Source: Rhodopirellula sp. (GTDB lineage: Bacteria; Planctomycetota; Planctomycetia; Planctomycetales; Planctomycetaceae). From it: a stretch of 44,107 nt of DNA. Shown in pieces: positions 9,309 to 17,818 of the stretch. The translations under genes were made by a program, and so were the position numbers. The notes beneath the pieces are model-generated. The model saw only the letters and a program-made list of their open reading frames with translations, was not told the origin of the DNA and did no database searches. How positions within the stretch are numbered: the stretch's first letter is position 1; every line of letters begins with the position of its first letter. The stretch lies in NCBI GenBank assembly GCA_013203845.1, contig JABMPE010000395.1, positions 1 through 44,107 of the forward strand, written 5' to 3'.

Positions 9309-9944
9309 ATGAAGGCACTCGAAACTGAAGACAGTTATCAGGCCTGGCTGGTCGATCTTGACGGAACGCTCTATCACGCGTTGCCGGTAAAAGTCTGCAT
9401 GGCTGCGGAGTTAATTTTCGCGGGACCGCGTGTCTGGCGAATCATCTCGCACTTTCGAGTGGCTCATGAGGAGCTTCGTCAACGTGGTCCTCAGTCTGAG
9501 AGTGATGCAGCCGTGTGCTCATTCGAGCGGCAGCTTTCGATCGTGGCAAATCGAGCCGGTTACGATATCGAGATTGTTCGCAGCGCGGTCATGAAGTGGA
9601 TGTTTGAAAAACCAGGCCGCTGGCTGCGATTGTTTCGTCGTCGAGGATTACTCGAAGAAATCCGGCGCCACCACGAGTCCGGAGGAAAGACAGCGATCGT
9701 CAGTGACTATCCTGCCAGACAAAAGCTGGCCGCACTCGGTGTTGAGCCACTGTTTGATTGCGTCGTCGCCAACGGTGAAGTGAATCCGCCTATTGAACTG
9801 AAACCTGCACCCGATGGTTTTCTGAGAGCGGCAGAGTTACTCGGCGTTGCCGTGGAAGCGTGTCTCGTGCTGGGCGACCGGCAGGACGCTGATGGTAAAG
9901 CGGCAGAGGCTGCGGGAATGATGTTTCGTCACGTGGCCGGGTAG
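9309..9944 (+). CDS. HAD-family phosphatase
   Basis: A haloacid-dehalogenase-superfamily hydrolase of 211 residues. Motif I is LVDLDGTLYH (nucleophile D16, acid/base D18), motif II is in TAIVSDYPARQKL, motif III Lys is in ELKPAPDGF, and motif IV is LVLGDRQDADG. A cap of about 80 residues sits between motifs I and II, so it is a C1-type small-molecule phosphatase. The gene begins 3 bases after the second GT-C gene, so it belongs to that operon. In mycobacteria, decaprenyl-phosphoryl-5-phosphoribose is dephosphorylated after its UbiA-type synthase acts. The presence of a UbiA-type synthase in this operon makes the same step a reasonable guess here. The protein ends only 2 bases from a convergent gene. 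Confidence 0.82.
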   Translation: MKALETEDSYQAWLVDLDGTLYHALPVKVCMAAELIFAGPRVWRIISHFRVAHEELRQRGPQSESDAAVCSFERQLSIVANRAGYDIEIVRSAVMKWMFEKPGRWLRLFRRRGLLEEIRRHHESGGKTAIVSDYPARQKLAALGVEPLFDCVVANGEVNPPIELKPAPDGFLRAAELLGVAVEACLVLGDRQDADGKAAEAAGMMFRHVAG

Positions 9945-9946
9945 TG

Positions 9947-11224
9947 TTATTTCGACGCCGCTGTTGATATCGGCTCTGGTGGCTGCTTCCAGTCGTAGTT
10001 GCTGGTGTAGCGAACGTCGAGCCACGGAGTTGGAAGCACTTCGCCGCCATTCAACTTTGACGTGAGCAAGGCATCAAGAATTCCGCTGGTCAGCAGAGTT
10101 CTTTCGACGGGCCAGGCAGGCTTGCCGGTCGCCACCATTTTCTCGAAGCCCTGAACCAGGAAACTGAAGTGTCCGAAAGGTCGATCTTCCTGGACCTGAA
10201 ACCGCGCCGAGGCGATCTGATTTTCACCGGCGTATTTCCACGCCGCGGTCCAGTCGGCCACGGCACCGTTGAGTGTCAGGATGCTGGCCCGCAGGCCGTC
10301 ACGATATTCGACCATCCATAGCACGGGTTCGCGAACAGATTCTTCCAGTGTCTTCTTTCGCTGCTCCCACCGTTTCTGTGTCAGCCGATCCAGCGTGGCT
10401 TCGAAGAGTTGCGGACTGAATCGACCTGCCTTACGAGCTTTCCAGACCGCATCGCCTGTCAGGTACTGCACGCTGCGAACTCCTGATTCTCCACCAGCAC
10501 GACGCTCGGCGAGGCACTGTACCATCTCCAATGCATGGAAACCGTACGCGTCCAGCGAGCCATAGGAAACGGCGACGATCTCTTCGATCTTCGAATCGCG
10601 ACGAGTGTCGACCGCAGGATACCTCCAAAGTACTGGTAACGATGAACCGGCCATCAGCGGAACTTTTAGTTCCTTCGCACGGTCATAAACCCATTTCGCG
10701 TCCTTCCAATTGTCGGCGAGATGTTTGTCGATAAAGACCGGGACTGCCCGCCCTGATGACTCAAAAGTCTCAGCCACTTCGCCGAACAGTCGCCGCTTGG
10801 GAAATTGCTTGTTACCGGTCGCGGACTTCTCGTAGTCACCGTGTTCCGCAACCAGCAGAACTCCGTCGACGTTCAGCGATTCCGATCGAAGAGTTAATGC
10901 ATCGCGCACGGATTGCATAATGGGAAAACCATAGTCCGTCGACCACTCGCGGCTGATGTCGTTATCCGGCACCTGATCCGTAAACAAAGACGCCAGTGTG
11001 AGTCCCGGTCTCGCCCCTTCATCATTCAGCGAGTAGCCGCGGATCAGCCGGCCGATGATGACCTCAGCGTGCGAGTTCCTGCGAAAGACCGTTGTGACGC
11101 CGGCGATTCTCGGCAACGCCTCAGGTTTATCGGGGCCATTTGTCTGCTGTTGAGCGTCGCAGCGACAGGTAACGGAGAGTGAGACAACGAAGAGAAGCAA
11201 GTACGGTATCGACGAAATTCTCAT
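9947..11224 (-). CDS. Secreted protein of unknown function, planctomycete type
   Basis: A 425-residue protein with a clear signal peptide (MRISSIPYLLLFVVSLSVTCRCDA, cleavage near residue 24). No catalytic motif that I recognise. The body looks like a mixed alpha/beta domain, with stretches such as VDGVLLVAEHGDYEK, AVPVFIDKHLADNW and VPLMAGSSLPVLWRYP that resemble the Rossmann part of Gfo/Idh-like or sugar-sensing proteins, but no GxGxxG is seen. It is the last gene of a four-gene minus-strand set (radical SAM, chorismate-lyase-like, halogenase-like, this), 33 bases after the halogenase-like gene. A link to that pathway is inference from position. The alternative is an unrelated exported enzyme. 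Confidence 0.75.
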   Translation of the reverse strand: MRISSIPYLLLFVVSLSVTCRCDAQQQTNGPDKPEALPRIAGVTTVFRRNSHAEVIIGRLIRGYSLNDEGARPGLTLASLFTDQVPDNDISREWSTDYGFPIMQSVRDALTLRSESLNVDGVLLVAEHGDYEKSATGNKQFPKRRLFGEVAETFESSGRAVPVFIDKHLADNWKDAKWVYDRAKELKVPLMAGSSLPVLWRYPAVDTRRDSKIEEIVAVSYGSLDAYGFHALEMVQCLAERRAGGESGVRSVQYLTGDAVWKARKAGRFSPQLFEATLDRLTQKRWEQRKKTLEESVREPVLWMVEYRDGLRASILTLNGAVADWTAAWKYAGENQIASARFQVQEDRPFGHFSFLVQGFEKMVATGKPAWPVERTLLTSGILDALLTSKLNGGEVLPTPWLDVRYTSNYDWKQPPEPISTAASK

Positions 11225-11257
11225 GGTGCTGTCTTCCGTTCAGGGTCTGCGATTCTT

Positions 11258-12520
11258 TCACACGGGGACGGGAGGGGTCACGTCACCCATCATGGCAAAG
11301 CATTCGTCGAAGTCTGGTTTGAAAACGTCGCCGATCAGAATGTCAGTCACGTGCGATCGGAATTCCGGGTGCATTTTCAGGAAGCGGCCGAAACTGAAGC
11401 TGGGGTTGTAAAACGCGTAGACGAGCTTCCGGAAAACACCCACCCCGCGAGCATGCTCGCCGATCCAGCTGCCGAGCTGCTCTGCGGAGAAATCGTTCTT
11501 CTCGAAAGCTGCGTGAATCGCGTCGGCGGCGAACTCGCCTGACTTCAGTGCCAGAAAGACACCGCTTGAATATACCGGGTCGATGAATCCATACGCGTCG
11601 CCAACGAGTGTCCAGCCGGGACCGGCTCCCTGTCGCGAGTAGTAGGTGTAGTCTTTCGTCGTCAGATAGTCGCGAACCCGTGTTGCGTTTTCGAGTCGTT
11701 CGGCCATGGCCGGGCAGCGTTCGAGTTCCCGATTGAAAGACTCTTCCGCCGTCGAACCGCCAGCAAACAGAACGCTCATGTCTGCGGTGCAGCCGATACT
11801 GGTGACGTTGCCGGGCAGCGGAATAAACCAGAACCAGGACTGCTTATCAGCAGTCTGCATGATGAGCGTTGCTCCTTCGTCCTTCCCGGAATCCCGGCGA
11901 GCGTTTTCGAAGTACGTCCAGACGGTGGCTTTTTTCAATGCGGGATCGGTGTCTTTCAGTCCGAGCCGCGATGCCAGGAACGCGGACTGCCCGGTCGCGT
12001 CCACCAGAACTTTGCACGCGATGTCCTTCTCGGCACGTTCACCGTTTCGGTCGGTGACCTTTACGCGAACACCCGTCGTTCGATCACCATCAAAATGGGC
12101 GTCTGTGACTTGAGCCTTCGCATGGACGGTTGCCCCGAGCTCGGCAGCCCGATCCAGCAGCATCTCGTCGAACGAGTCCCGCCACACCTGCCATGTCTGC
12201 GAACTTTCACAGTTTTTGTACTCATCAAAGTAAAATGGCGCTGACGGTTTCACGCCTTCACTGAAAAACTGAACGCTGTATTTTCTGGGAAAGGCACTGG
12301 CGCGAAGCCGTTCCACCAGTCCCAGACGTTTGAGTGTCCAGTACGTCTCCGGAATCAGTGATTCTCCCACATGGAAACGCGGCACTTCGGATCGCTCAAG
12401 AATTAACGTGCTGTGACCGTACTCGGCAAGCAGCGCGCCGACCGATGCGCCAGCCGGGCCGCCGCCAATGACGACCACATCGTAACTATCCGCCAGGGTT
12501 GGTTGTGGAGACTCAGACAT
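11258..12520 (-). CDS. FAD-dependent oxidoreductase of the flavin halogenase family
   Basis: A 420-residue flavoprotein. Residues 13-40 form the FAD Rossmann motif (VVVIGGGPAGASVGALLAEYG), then comes the GESLIP motif (52-57). The two halogenase hallmarks are both present: W-F-W-F-I-P (W229 to P234, the WxWxIP motif) and F312-x-x-P-x-x-S-x-G320, the second motif proposed for true flavin halogenases. K80 lies where the catalytic lysine of tryptophan halogenases (K79 in PrnA) is expected. Such enzymes use FADH2, O2 and a halide to halogenate phenols, pyrroles or indoles. The gene lies 11 bases after a chorismate-lyase-like gene, so 4-hydroxybenzoate or a derivative is a natural candidate substrate. 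A geranylgeranyl-reductase-like role is the main alternative; the paired motifs argue against it. Confidence 0.8.
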   Translation of the reverse strand: MSESPQPTLADSYDVVVIGGGPAGASVGALLAEYGHSTLILERSEVPRFHVGESLIPETYWTLKRLGLVERLRASAFPRKYSVQFFSEGVKPSAPFYFDEYKNCESSQTWQVWRDSFDEMLLDRAAELGATVHAKAQVTDAHFDGDRTTGVRVKVTDRNGERAEKDIACKVLVDATGQSAFLASRLGLKDTDPALKKATVWTYFENARRDSGKDEGATLIMQTADKQSWFWFIPLPGNVTSIGCTADMSVLFAGGSTAEESFNRELERCPAMAERLENATRVRDYLTTKDYTYYSRQGAGPGWTLVGDAYGFIDPVYSSGVFLALKSGEFAADAIHAAFEKNDFSAEQLGSWIGEHARGVGVFRKLVYAFYNPSFSFGRFLKMHPEFRSHVTDILIGDVFKPDFDECFAMMGDVTPPVPV

Positions 12521-12531
12521 GAACAGGTTTT

Positions 12532-13065
12532 CTACAGAGGAGCGGAGACTTCCAGCAGGTCAACAGCGGGACGATGGTTGCAGAAGATTGTTGCAAGGCG
12601 ACCGTAGGTGGTGGACCCTTCTTCCATTTGTAGATGCCTTGCCAGTCCAGGACCAGCGGTCAGTTTGACGATTGCCCCGAGGTCAATATGCCGCAACACA
12701 TTGTGGTTAATCAGGACTCGGCCCAGCGGAATTTCGCCACCCAGAATTTCTTCTTTGACCTCAAGCGTCACGTACTGAAAGTTGAAACGAACGATTCCAA
12801 ACTGCACGACGTCTTCCGTGCCGCTTTTCAGGAGTAGAATCTTCCGACAGTACATGTCGTCAATCAGCTTCTGATCCAGCACCCGGACATCAACACTGGT
12901 GCCGTGGTAAGACTCCATCGTCACCGTCATGTGATGCTCGTGGACGAGCATCTGTTTGTACGGTTCAGGAGTCTGCGATGATGGAATATGCTCGGCCCGC
13001 AAAACCAGTGGCTGGCTTTCGGGGAACAGCTGCAGCAGAGCTTCAAGTTCGGTGAGTGGATTCAC
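12532..13065 (-). CDS. Chorismate-lyase-like protein (UbiC/DUF98-type fold)
   Basis: A 177-residue protein. The segment [25 protein letters not shown] followed by [23 protein letters not shown] has the pattern of the chorismate-lyase-like family: Arg at the start of a beta-strand, a hydrophobic strand, then Glu-Ile-Leu-x-Gly-x-x-Pro-Leu-Gly-Arg. These enzymes remove pyruvate from chorismate to give 4- (or 3-) hydroxybenzoate; related domains act as ligand sensors in GntR-type regulators, but no DNA-binding domain is present. The start codon is GTG (13063-13065) with no strong ribosome binding site, and it could be placed differently. It sits between a radical SAM gene and a halogenase-like gene in one orientation, which favours a biosynthetic role. 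No quinone-pathway genes are adjacent. Confidence 0.65.
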   Translation of the reverse strand: MNPLTELEALLQLFPESQPLVLRAEHIPSSQTPEPYKQMLVHEHHMTVTMESYHGTSVDVRVLDQKLIDDMYCRKILLLKSGTEDVVQFGIVRFNFQYVTLEVKEEILGGEIPLGRVLINHNVLRHIDLGAIVKLTAGPGLARHLQMEEGSTTYGRLATIFCNHRPAVDLLEVSAPL

Positions 13066-13110
13066 GGCGGGGCATGCTGTCAGTGAGGAAGGATCAGCGG
13101 GGATGAGCCG

Positions 13111-14421
13111 TTATGTATAACGGACCTGACGGTGTTCCGGTTCGAAATATTCTGTCAGCAGGCTGTCGACCTGCAACAGGCCTTTGCGAGTCAGACGGAC
13201 TTTTCTGTCTTCAACTTGCAGATATCCGGCTGCTTCCTGATTGCGGAAGGCCTCTCCGAATTCGTCGAAGATGTCGACACCAAACTTTCGCTGGAACGTG
13301 TCGCCGGAAATGTGACCTTCTTTCAGTTGAAGGATAACTTCGCGAATCAGCAACTGATGTGACGAAGGCCGCATGGCTCGGTTCACGGGCAGTTCACCGG
13401 CTTCAACGGTTGTCTGATAGTCTTCGATCTGGTCGAGATTCTGATAATGGACGCCCTGTAGATGTCCGAACGACGAGACTCCCGCCGCCAGCAGATCGGC
13501 TCCACGCCACACATTATCACGATAGACGAAATGATCGGTATCCAGGGATCGGACCAGTTCGTTGCCGCTCGAAATCTGATAACCGTCGGCCAGCAGTCGA
13601 TTGAAGGCTTCGTCCACCCAGCGACGTTTAGTTGTCCAGTCGGCAACCGGAGAGGCCGCTCCGTCTTCTCTCATCTCTTTCGAAATGATTGTGTTGAACG
13701 GCAGTTCCATCTGGTAGATGGTGATATTGTCCGGTTCCATCTCGATGGTTTTATCGATGCAGCGATGCCAGTTTTCGTCAGTCTCGCCGATCATGCCGGC
13801 GATCAGGTCAATGTTGACCTGAGGGAAGCCGACCTGCCGGAGCCAGCCGTACGCGGTTTCGATTTCCGGCGACAAATGAGCGCGACCGTTCTCTTCAAGG
13901 ATCGCGTCGTTGAAGTTTTCGACGCCAAGCGAAACTCGCGTGATGCCGATCTCTTTCAGTGTTTTGACTTTTTCAAGGCTGAGCGTTCCGGGCTCACATT
14001 CGAAGGTCACTTCTTCGGCGGTTTCCCACGAGACATGTTCGGCCAGCTTGTCGCGCAGAAACAGCAACTGTCGGGAACTCAGGTAAGACGGCGTGCCTCC
14101 TCCGAAATACACGAATCGAAGATTGCGGTCCTGCATGACTTCCGTCCTGCTGAGCATTTCGATTTCGCTCGCCAGGCAGTCGACATAACGCTGAATCGCC
14201 TTCGCATTCTGATTGGTGTACACACGAAAGTAGCAGAAGCGACAGCGTTTTCGGCAGAACGGAATATGAAGATACAGCCCCATCGGAACGCGAACGTCTG
14301 GCGGCGAATGGAGTGCCGATTGAATCTCCGGAACGTTCTCGCGAGTCCACAGCGAAAACGGCGGATAGTTCGACACGAAGTAACTGCCGACTTCCGTGGA
14401 GCTGGTTGTGTCGGTCGCCAT
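13111..14421 (-). CDS. HemN/HemW-like radical SAM protein
   Basis: A 436-residue radical S-adenosylmethionine enzyme. The 4Fe-4S motif is C56-x3-C60-x2-C63-x-F in [14 protein letters not shown], as in coproporphyrinogen dehydrogenase relatives. The SAM-binding glycine motif is [14 protein letters not shown], and [17 protein letters not shown] and [12 protein letters not shown] follow the HemN pattern. A HemN-type C-terminal winged region is present ([16 protein letters not shown]...). Relatives include oxygen-independent HemN, the heme chaperone HemW and class C radical SAM methyltransferases; sequence alone does not separate them. No other heme gene is nearby, and the downstream genes are chorismate-lyase-like and halogenase-like. 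I start at 14421, with a purine-rich GAGAGAAG before it; an ATG at 14484 is also open. Confidence 0.78.
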   Translation of the reverse strand: MATDTTSSTEVGSYFVSNYPPFSLWTRENVPEIQSALHSPPDVRVPMGLYLHIPFCRKRCRFCYFRVYTNQNAKAIQRYVDCLASEIEMLSRTEVMQDRNLRFVYFGGGTPSYLSSRQLLFLRDKLAEHVSWETAEEVTFECEPGTLSLEKVKTLKEIGITRVSLGVENFNDAILEENGRAHLSPEIETAYGWLRQVGFPQVNIDLIAGMIGETDENWHRCIDKTIEMEPDNITIYQMELPFNTIISKEMREDGAASPVADWTTKRRWVDEAFNRLLADGYQISSGNELVRSLDTDHFVYRDNVWRGADLLAAGVSSFGHLQGVHYQNLDQIEDYQTTVEAGELPVNRAMRPSSHQLLIREVILQLKEGHISGDTFQRKFGVDIFDEFGEAFRNQEAAGYLQVEDRKVRLTRKGLLQVDSLLTEYFEPEHRQVRYT

Positions 14422-14546
14422 GCGGCTTCTCTCTGCGGTGTTTGATGAGTCTTTGTTGAGCGCTGTCCGGAATTCGGCCTTCATACAGAGCCTGAATTAT
14501 CGCAGAGACTCGCGACCAAAGCCACAACACGGAAACTATTGCATTC

Positions 14547-15482
14547 CTACCCCGCAGGATCGCTGCGAATTTGTGGATTTAGAAATCCAACGGTCGATTC
14601 CAGAATCCGTCCTCGCATCAGGTTCACTGATCCGTCAGACGGAGCGTTGATCTCGGCGTTCAAGTCTTCAAGATTGGCCGCACAGAACTCGCAGCCGAGC
14701 CGTTCAATGTGGAAGGTCACAAAGTCGTCCCAATCCTCAGGCAGGATTCCAAGAACATACTTGCCCAGGGTCGTTCTCTTGGGGCAACTCGGACGACCGT
14801 CTCGCCAGACATCGGAAAGCAGTCCGGACGAGCGTTCAGTCAGGTTGTCGCTCGGTCCACTCATGTTGAGCTGCTTCGAAACACGCTGAATGAATCGATG
14901 CTTCAGGACAGCCACAGCTGTTTCTTCCAGACCCAGTTCCAGCGCGATGGCCTGGTTCTTCCAATGGGCAAAGAACAGCAGATCAAATGTCTTGAGATCC
15001 CGGAATCGCTTTTCCTCTTTCAGTCGATCAGTCGCAGCAGTTACGGCTTGCAGCAGTTCTGACTGTTGCTGAGTCCGTTGTTCTTTCTGGCGAACGTACC
15101 AACTGGCTGACTGTTCGAAAGCGATTACGGGTTGCATGGACAACGATTTTTCGTCAGTCGCTGACCGAGAGTCAGACAGACATAACGGGACCTGCAGATC
15201 GCGACCCGCTCGGCGATGTGCATCAGCGATGCGGCGACGCAGCAACTGGAACAGCCACGTTTCCAGGCTCGCTTCCCCTCGAAACGAATTCAGCGATTTC
15301 AGGAGACTCAGAAAAGTTTCCTGGACGGCATCTTCAGCATCAGCGTTCTGCCCAAGCCGACGCCGGGCAAAGGCCAGCAAGCGTCCATGAAACTGCGAGA
15401 CGAGTTCTTCCCAGTCCGAACTGTTGCCAGCGCGAACTCCCGCCAGGAGCTGTTGATCAATCTCGCTCAAAAAGTCGTTCAC
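14547..15482 (-). CDS. ECF-type RNA polymerase sigma factor with C-terminal extension
   Basis: A 311-residue sigma-70 family protein. Region 2 is clear: LVSQFHGRLLAFARRRLGQNADAEDAVQETFLSLLKSLNSFRGEASLETWLFQLLRRRIADAHRR. Region 4 is around residues 140-205 (TFDLLFFAHWKNQAIALELGLEETAVAVLKHRFIQRV). A further tail of about 100 residues contains CEFCAANLEDL in a context of VLGILPEDWDDFVTFHIERLG, resembling the Cys-containing domains that planctomycetes fuse to ECF factors in place of a separate anti-sigma factor. No anti-sigma gene is adjacent. The stop lies about 125 bases before the radical SAM start on the same strand, so it may belong to, or control, that operon. Which promoters it reads is unknown. 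Confidence 0.82.
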   Translation of the reverse strand: MNDFLSEIDQQLLAGVRAGNSSDWEELVSQFHGRLLAFARRRLGQNADAEDAVQETFLSLLKSLNSFRGEASLETWLFQLLRRRIADAHRRAGRDLQVPLCLSDSRSATDEKSLSMQPVIAFEQSASWYVRQKEQRTQQQSELLQAVTAATDRLKEEKRFRDLKTFDLLFFAHWKNQAIALELGLEETAVAVLKHRFIQRVSKQLNMSGPSDNLTERSSGLLSDVWRDGRPSCPKRTTLGKYVLGILPEDWDDFVTFHIERLGCEFCAANLEDLNAEINAPSDGSVNLMRGRILESTVGFLNPQIRSDPAG

Positions 15483-15508
15483 AAATCGACCTGAAGAGTT
15501 ACAGAAAC

Positions 15509-15537
15509 AGGCCCGGATTCGGAATGAACCCGGGCCT
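15509..15537 (-). terminator. Candidate terminator hairpin after the octaheme cytochrome operon
   Basis: Arms AGGCCCGG and CCGGGCCT pair perfectly over 8 bp; an inner TTC/GAA pair follows one mismatch. Read on the minus strand the hairpin is followed by TGTTTCTGT. It lies about 140 bases beyond the cytochrome stop and before the sigma-factor gene, so it probably separates the two minus-strand units. The U-tract is weak. Confidence 0.5.
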
Positions 15538-15678
15538 GCATCATGATGGCCGAAATTGCTGACAGTTCAACTGCGACGAGAAGAGCGGGAAAGCTTCAGA
15601 GTCAGAATCTGCAGAAATTCAGGGCTCGTCATCTGAAGGTCATTTCCAGGGTCCACCTTTATTGAGCAGTTGTCGTCG

Positions 15679-17286
15679 TTAGTCAGGCTTTGGCACGAGT
15701 CGTGGTGAGTTCTGCCATGCGTGTTCGGGTCGGGCCAGGATATCGTCGATGACTTTGTTGACGGCAGCGGCTTCGGTTTCCTTACCAGATTCCGCAGCGT
15801 GCCTGGCAATCTCGCGAGCCTGCGGGATCAGTTGCTGGTAGAAGCGTTCGGCCACTTCAAACATGCCGTGCCAATGGGCGTAATCGGGAGCCATCATCGC
15901 GGCTCCATGCCGAGCACGGCGACCTTCGTGATGCCACAAGTAGAACCACGTCCATTCAATTTCCTCGTCGAACTGCGTCTCGGTGATCAGGCCATCCTTG
16001 CGCAGCGCTTTCATGATGCTTTCACCCGGCTTCGCAAACTTCTCGTTAAACAGGACGATAAAATCGTCGTACTGCTTATAGAACGCGTTGACATAATCGG
16101 GCGTGTGGCAGTGGTGGCAGACCTGCTTCATGTTGGTCCGCTTTTCTTCGGCAGAGAATGTAGTCAACTCACGCCGCAGAACCGGGTCGAGTTCAGTAAC
16201 GATGTTTCCATCCACGTCGGTATCCAGAACTTTGCTGACCGGTGGCCGGTTCGACCATGAGAGTCGCTTGCCCGGATCGTGAGTGACGACTCCGCCATTC
16301 TTTGAGTGGCCAGACATGTGGCACGTCGCACACGTCGGCGTCTGCGAGTAGTCCTCACCCAGCACCCAGTCTTTGGCGTCCAGGTTCATGTGCTCCTTCA
16401 GATCCCGGAAAGCGACACCGTGCTTGGATTCTTCGTAGATTTCTTTCTGCGGATGGTCGGGCCCCAGATGACACTTGCCGCAGTTTTCCGGCTGGCGAGC
16501 TCGTCGCGGCGAGAAGTCATGACGGCTGTGACACGCTGAGCACGAACCTTTAGAGCCGTCGAGGTTCAGTCTTCCGATACCCGTGTTCGGCCATGTGCCC
16601 GCCTGGAACTTTGGACGACCGTCGTCACTTTTCAGAATCTGGTCGAGAATCGCCAAGTTGGTGGGCTGACCGTTCGGACCCGGTTTCAGATCATCGACAG
16701 TGATCGAGCTGCCGTCCTTGCCGATTAAGGCGACCTTGCTGCCGTGACATTGCTGGCAACCGACAAACGAACTCGACATCCCATTCACTTCGGTGATATC
16801 CGGTCGACCAGGCGTTGGCGAGTGCGGGTTAAACGGGACTCGCGAACCTTCCACGGTTTCGGCCAGGAAGTTGTCGAGCGAGGCCAGAATGTTACCGGCC
16901 TTCGCGTGGTGGCTCTGATCAAATTCTTTGGTTTCCTTTTCGTGGCAGCGACCACAGTCTTTCGGAGTCACGATGGTGGCGATGATCGTGCCGTAGTGGG
17001 TGAACGCGTCGGCGTCGGCCTTGTCGGCGAGGTGACACTCGACACAGCCGACACCTTTGCGAGCGTGCGTCGACCCTTTCCAGTGATCAATGATTCCCGG
17101 AGTCGACTTGCCATGGCAATCGACACATTGCTTCGACTTGGCGGGTACGGCGATGTGCGCTGACGTCAGTCCGACTTCTTCCCGTTTGCGTGCGACTTCC
17201 ATCGCCTGCACGAGAACGAGCGAGGCGAGGAAAACAAGTCCCAGAGCGCCGATGATAAATTGCTTGGTTTCCAGTTTCATTTCCAT
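15679..17286 (-). CDS. Octaheme hydroxylamine-oxidoreductase-like cytochrome c, membrane-anchored
   Basis: A 535-residue multiheme cytochrome with one N-terminal membrane helix (IIGALGLVFLASLVLVQAM) and eight CxxCH motifs in order: CVDCH, CVECH, CGRCH, CQQCH, CSACH, CGKCH, CATCH, CHHCH. Heme number, spacing, the EIYEESKHGVAF block and the C-terminal WHHEGRRARHGAAMMAPDYAHWHG block place it in the HAO family. Family members oxidise hydroxylamine or hydrazine, or reduce nitrite or NO. Tyr469 in APDYAHWHG is at about the position expected for the tyrosine cross-linked to the P460 heme in oxidative HAO; this needs an alignment. It is the last gene of the Rieske-cytochrome b-globin operon, so it probably exchanges electrons with the quinone pool through that complex. 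Periplasmic location is inferred. Confidence 0.88.
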   Translation of the reverse strand: MEMKLETKQFIIGALGLVFLASLVLVQAMEVARKREEVGLTSAHIAVPAKSKQCVDCHGKSTPGIIDHWKGSTHARKGVGCVECHLADKADADAFTHYGTIIATIVTPKDCGRCHEKETKEFDQSHHAKAGNILASLDNFLAETVEGSRVPFNPHSPTPGRPDITEVNGMSSSFVGCQQCHGSKVALIGKDGSSITVDDLKPGPNGQPTNLAILDQILKSDDGRPKFQAGTWPNTGIGRLNLDGSKGSCSACHSRHDFSPRRARQPENCGKCHLGPDHPQKEIYEESKHGVAFRDLKEHMNLDAKDWVLGEDYSQTPTCATCHMSGHSKNGGVVTHDPGKRLSWSNRPPVSKVLDTDVDGNIVTELDPVLRRELTTFSAEEKRTNMKQVCHHCHTPDYVNAFYKQYDDFIVLFNEKFAKPGESIMKALRKDGLITETQFDEEIEWTWFYLWHHEGRRARHGAAMMAPDYAHWHGMFEVAERFYQQLIPQAREIARHAAESGKETEAAAVNKVIDDILARPEHAWQNSPRLVPKPD

Positions 17287-17333
17287 TGTCCATCAGGTGA
17301 GCGTCAATCAGCCTCAACTTGAAATCAGTCGAT

Positions 17334-17807
17334 TCAGTAACCCGCGATCATCAGTTCGATTCCGCTGGCCAGTACCCGCCTCCACGCCACTTCGGTGTCG
17401 TCGGTTGCATCTGGGTCGTATTCGCGCATCGTCTTCATCAGTGAGTCGATCCAGTGTGGGTAGTACTCCGGAGCAACTCCCAGGCCGGACCGGGAATGGC
17501 TTTTCGCGAGTCGTCGCAGTTCGGCTTCCGCGTTCGAGTCTCCACTCGCGTAAGCAATCAGGTCCGCAATTCCTTCCCTGATCAGTTCGTTCTGCTTTTC
17601 CATGTCGACTTGAGCAAACAGGGCGCCGACATCTGGCAGTCGATTTCCGAGTCGGAAATAAAAGTCGTCAAAGAATTCAGACGAGTCAGCACAGCAGCGA
17701 TTGAAACTCGGACGGACGACGTCTTCAATCAACGCAGGATCAATGAGCGCAGGCTGATCGCTCTTAAAAACCTTCGTTGTTTGTTTGGCGGGTTCAATCT
17801 GAGACAT
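17334..17807 (-). CDS. Single-domain globin
   Basis: A 157-residue globin of the flavohemoglobin/single-domain type with no reductase domain. The pattern FFDDFYFRLGNRLPDVGALFAQVDMEKQNELI matches helices B to E, and LAKSHSRSGLGVAPEYYPHWIDSLM is the F-helix region with the proximal His at H104 followed by the usual G-V-x-P-x-x-Y. Such proteins bind O2 or NO; without a reductase domain they work with a separate reductant or as carriers. The gene starts 11 bases after cytochrome b and ends 47 bases before the octaheme cytochrome. A globin inside an operon for a quinol:cytochrome complex plus an HAO-like enzyme suggests handling of NO formed or consumed there. No signal peptide is seen, so it is probably cytoplasmic. 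Confidence 0.8.
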   Translation of the reverse strand: MSQIEPAKQTTKVFKSDQPALIDPALIEDVVRPSFNRCCADSSEFFDDFYFRLGNRLPDVGALFAQVDMEKQNELIREGIADLIAYASGDSNAEAELRRLAKSHSRSGLGVAPEYYPHWIDSLMKTMREYDPDATDDTEVAWRRVLASGIELMIAGY

Positions 17808-17818
17808 CGAAGTCGCTT

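Noticed and set aside
13111-14421. Calling the radical SAM gene hemN or hemW
   Set aside because: HemN, HemW and class C methyltransferases share the visible motifs and no heme gene is adjacent, so only a family name is given.
13462-14445. Long open frame of 327 codons on the plus strand
   Set aside because: It lies antisense to the HemN-like radical SAM gene, whose motifs are clear. The translation shows no family pattern and is a mirror of GC-rich codon use.
14547-15482. Assigning the ECF sigma factor as regulator of the cytochrome operon
   Set aside because: The cytochrome units show sigma-54-type elements instead, and a candidate terminator separates them from the sigma gene.
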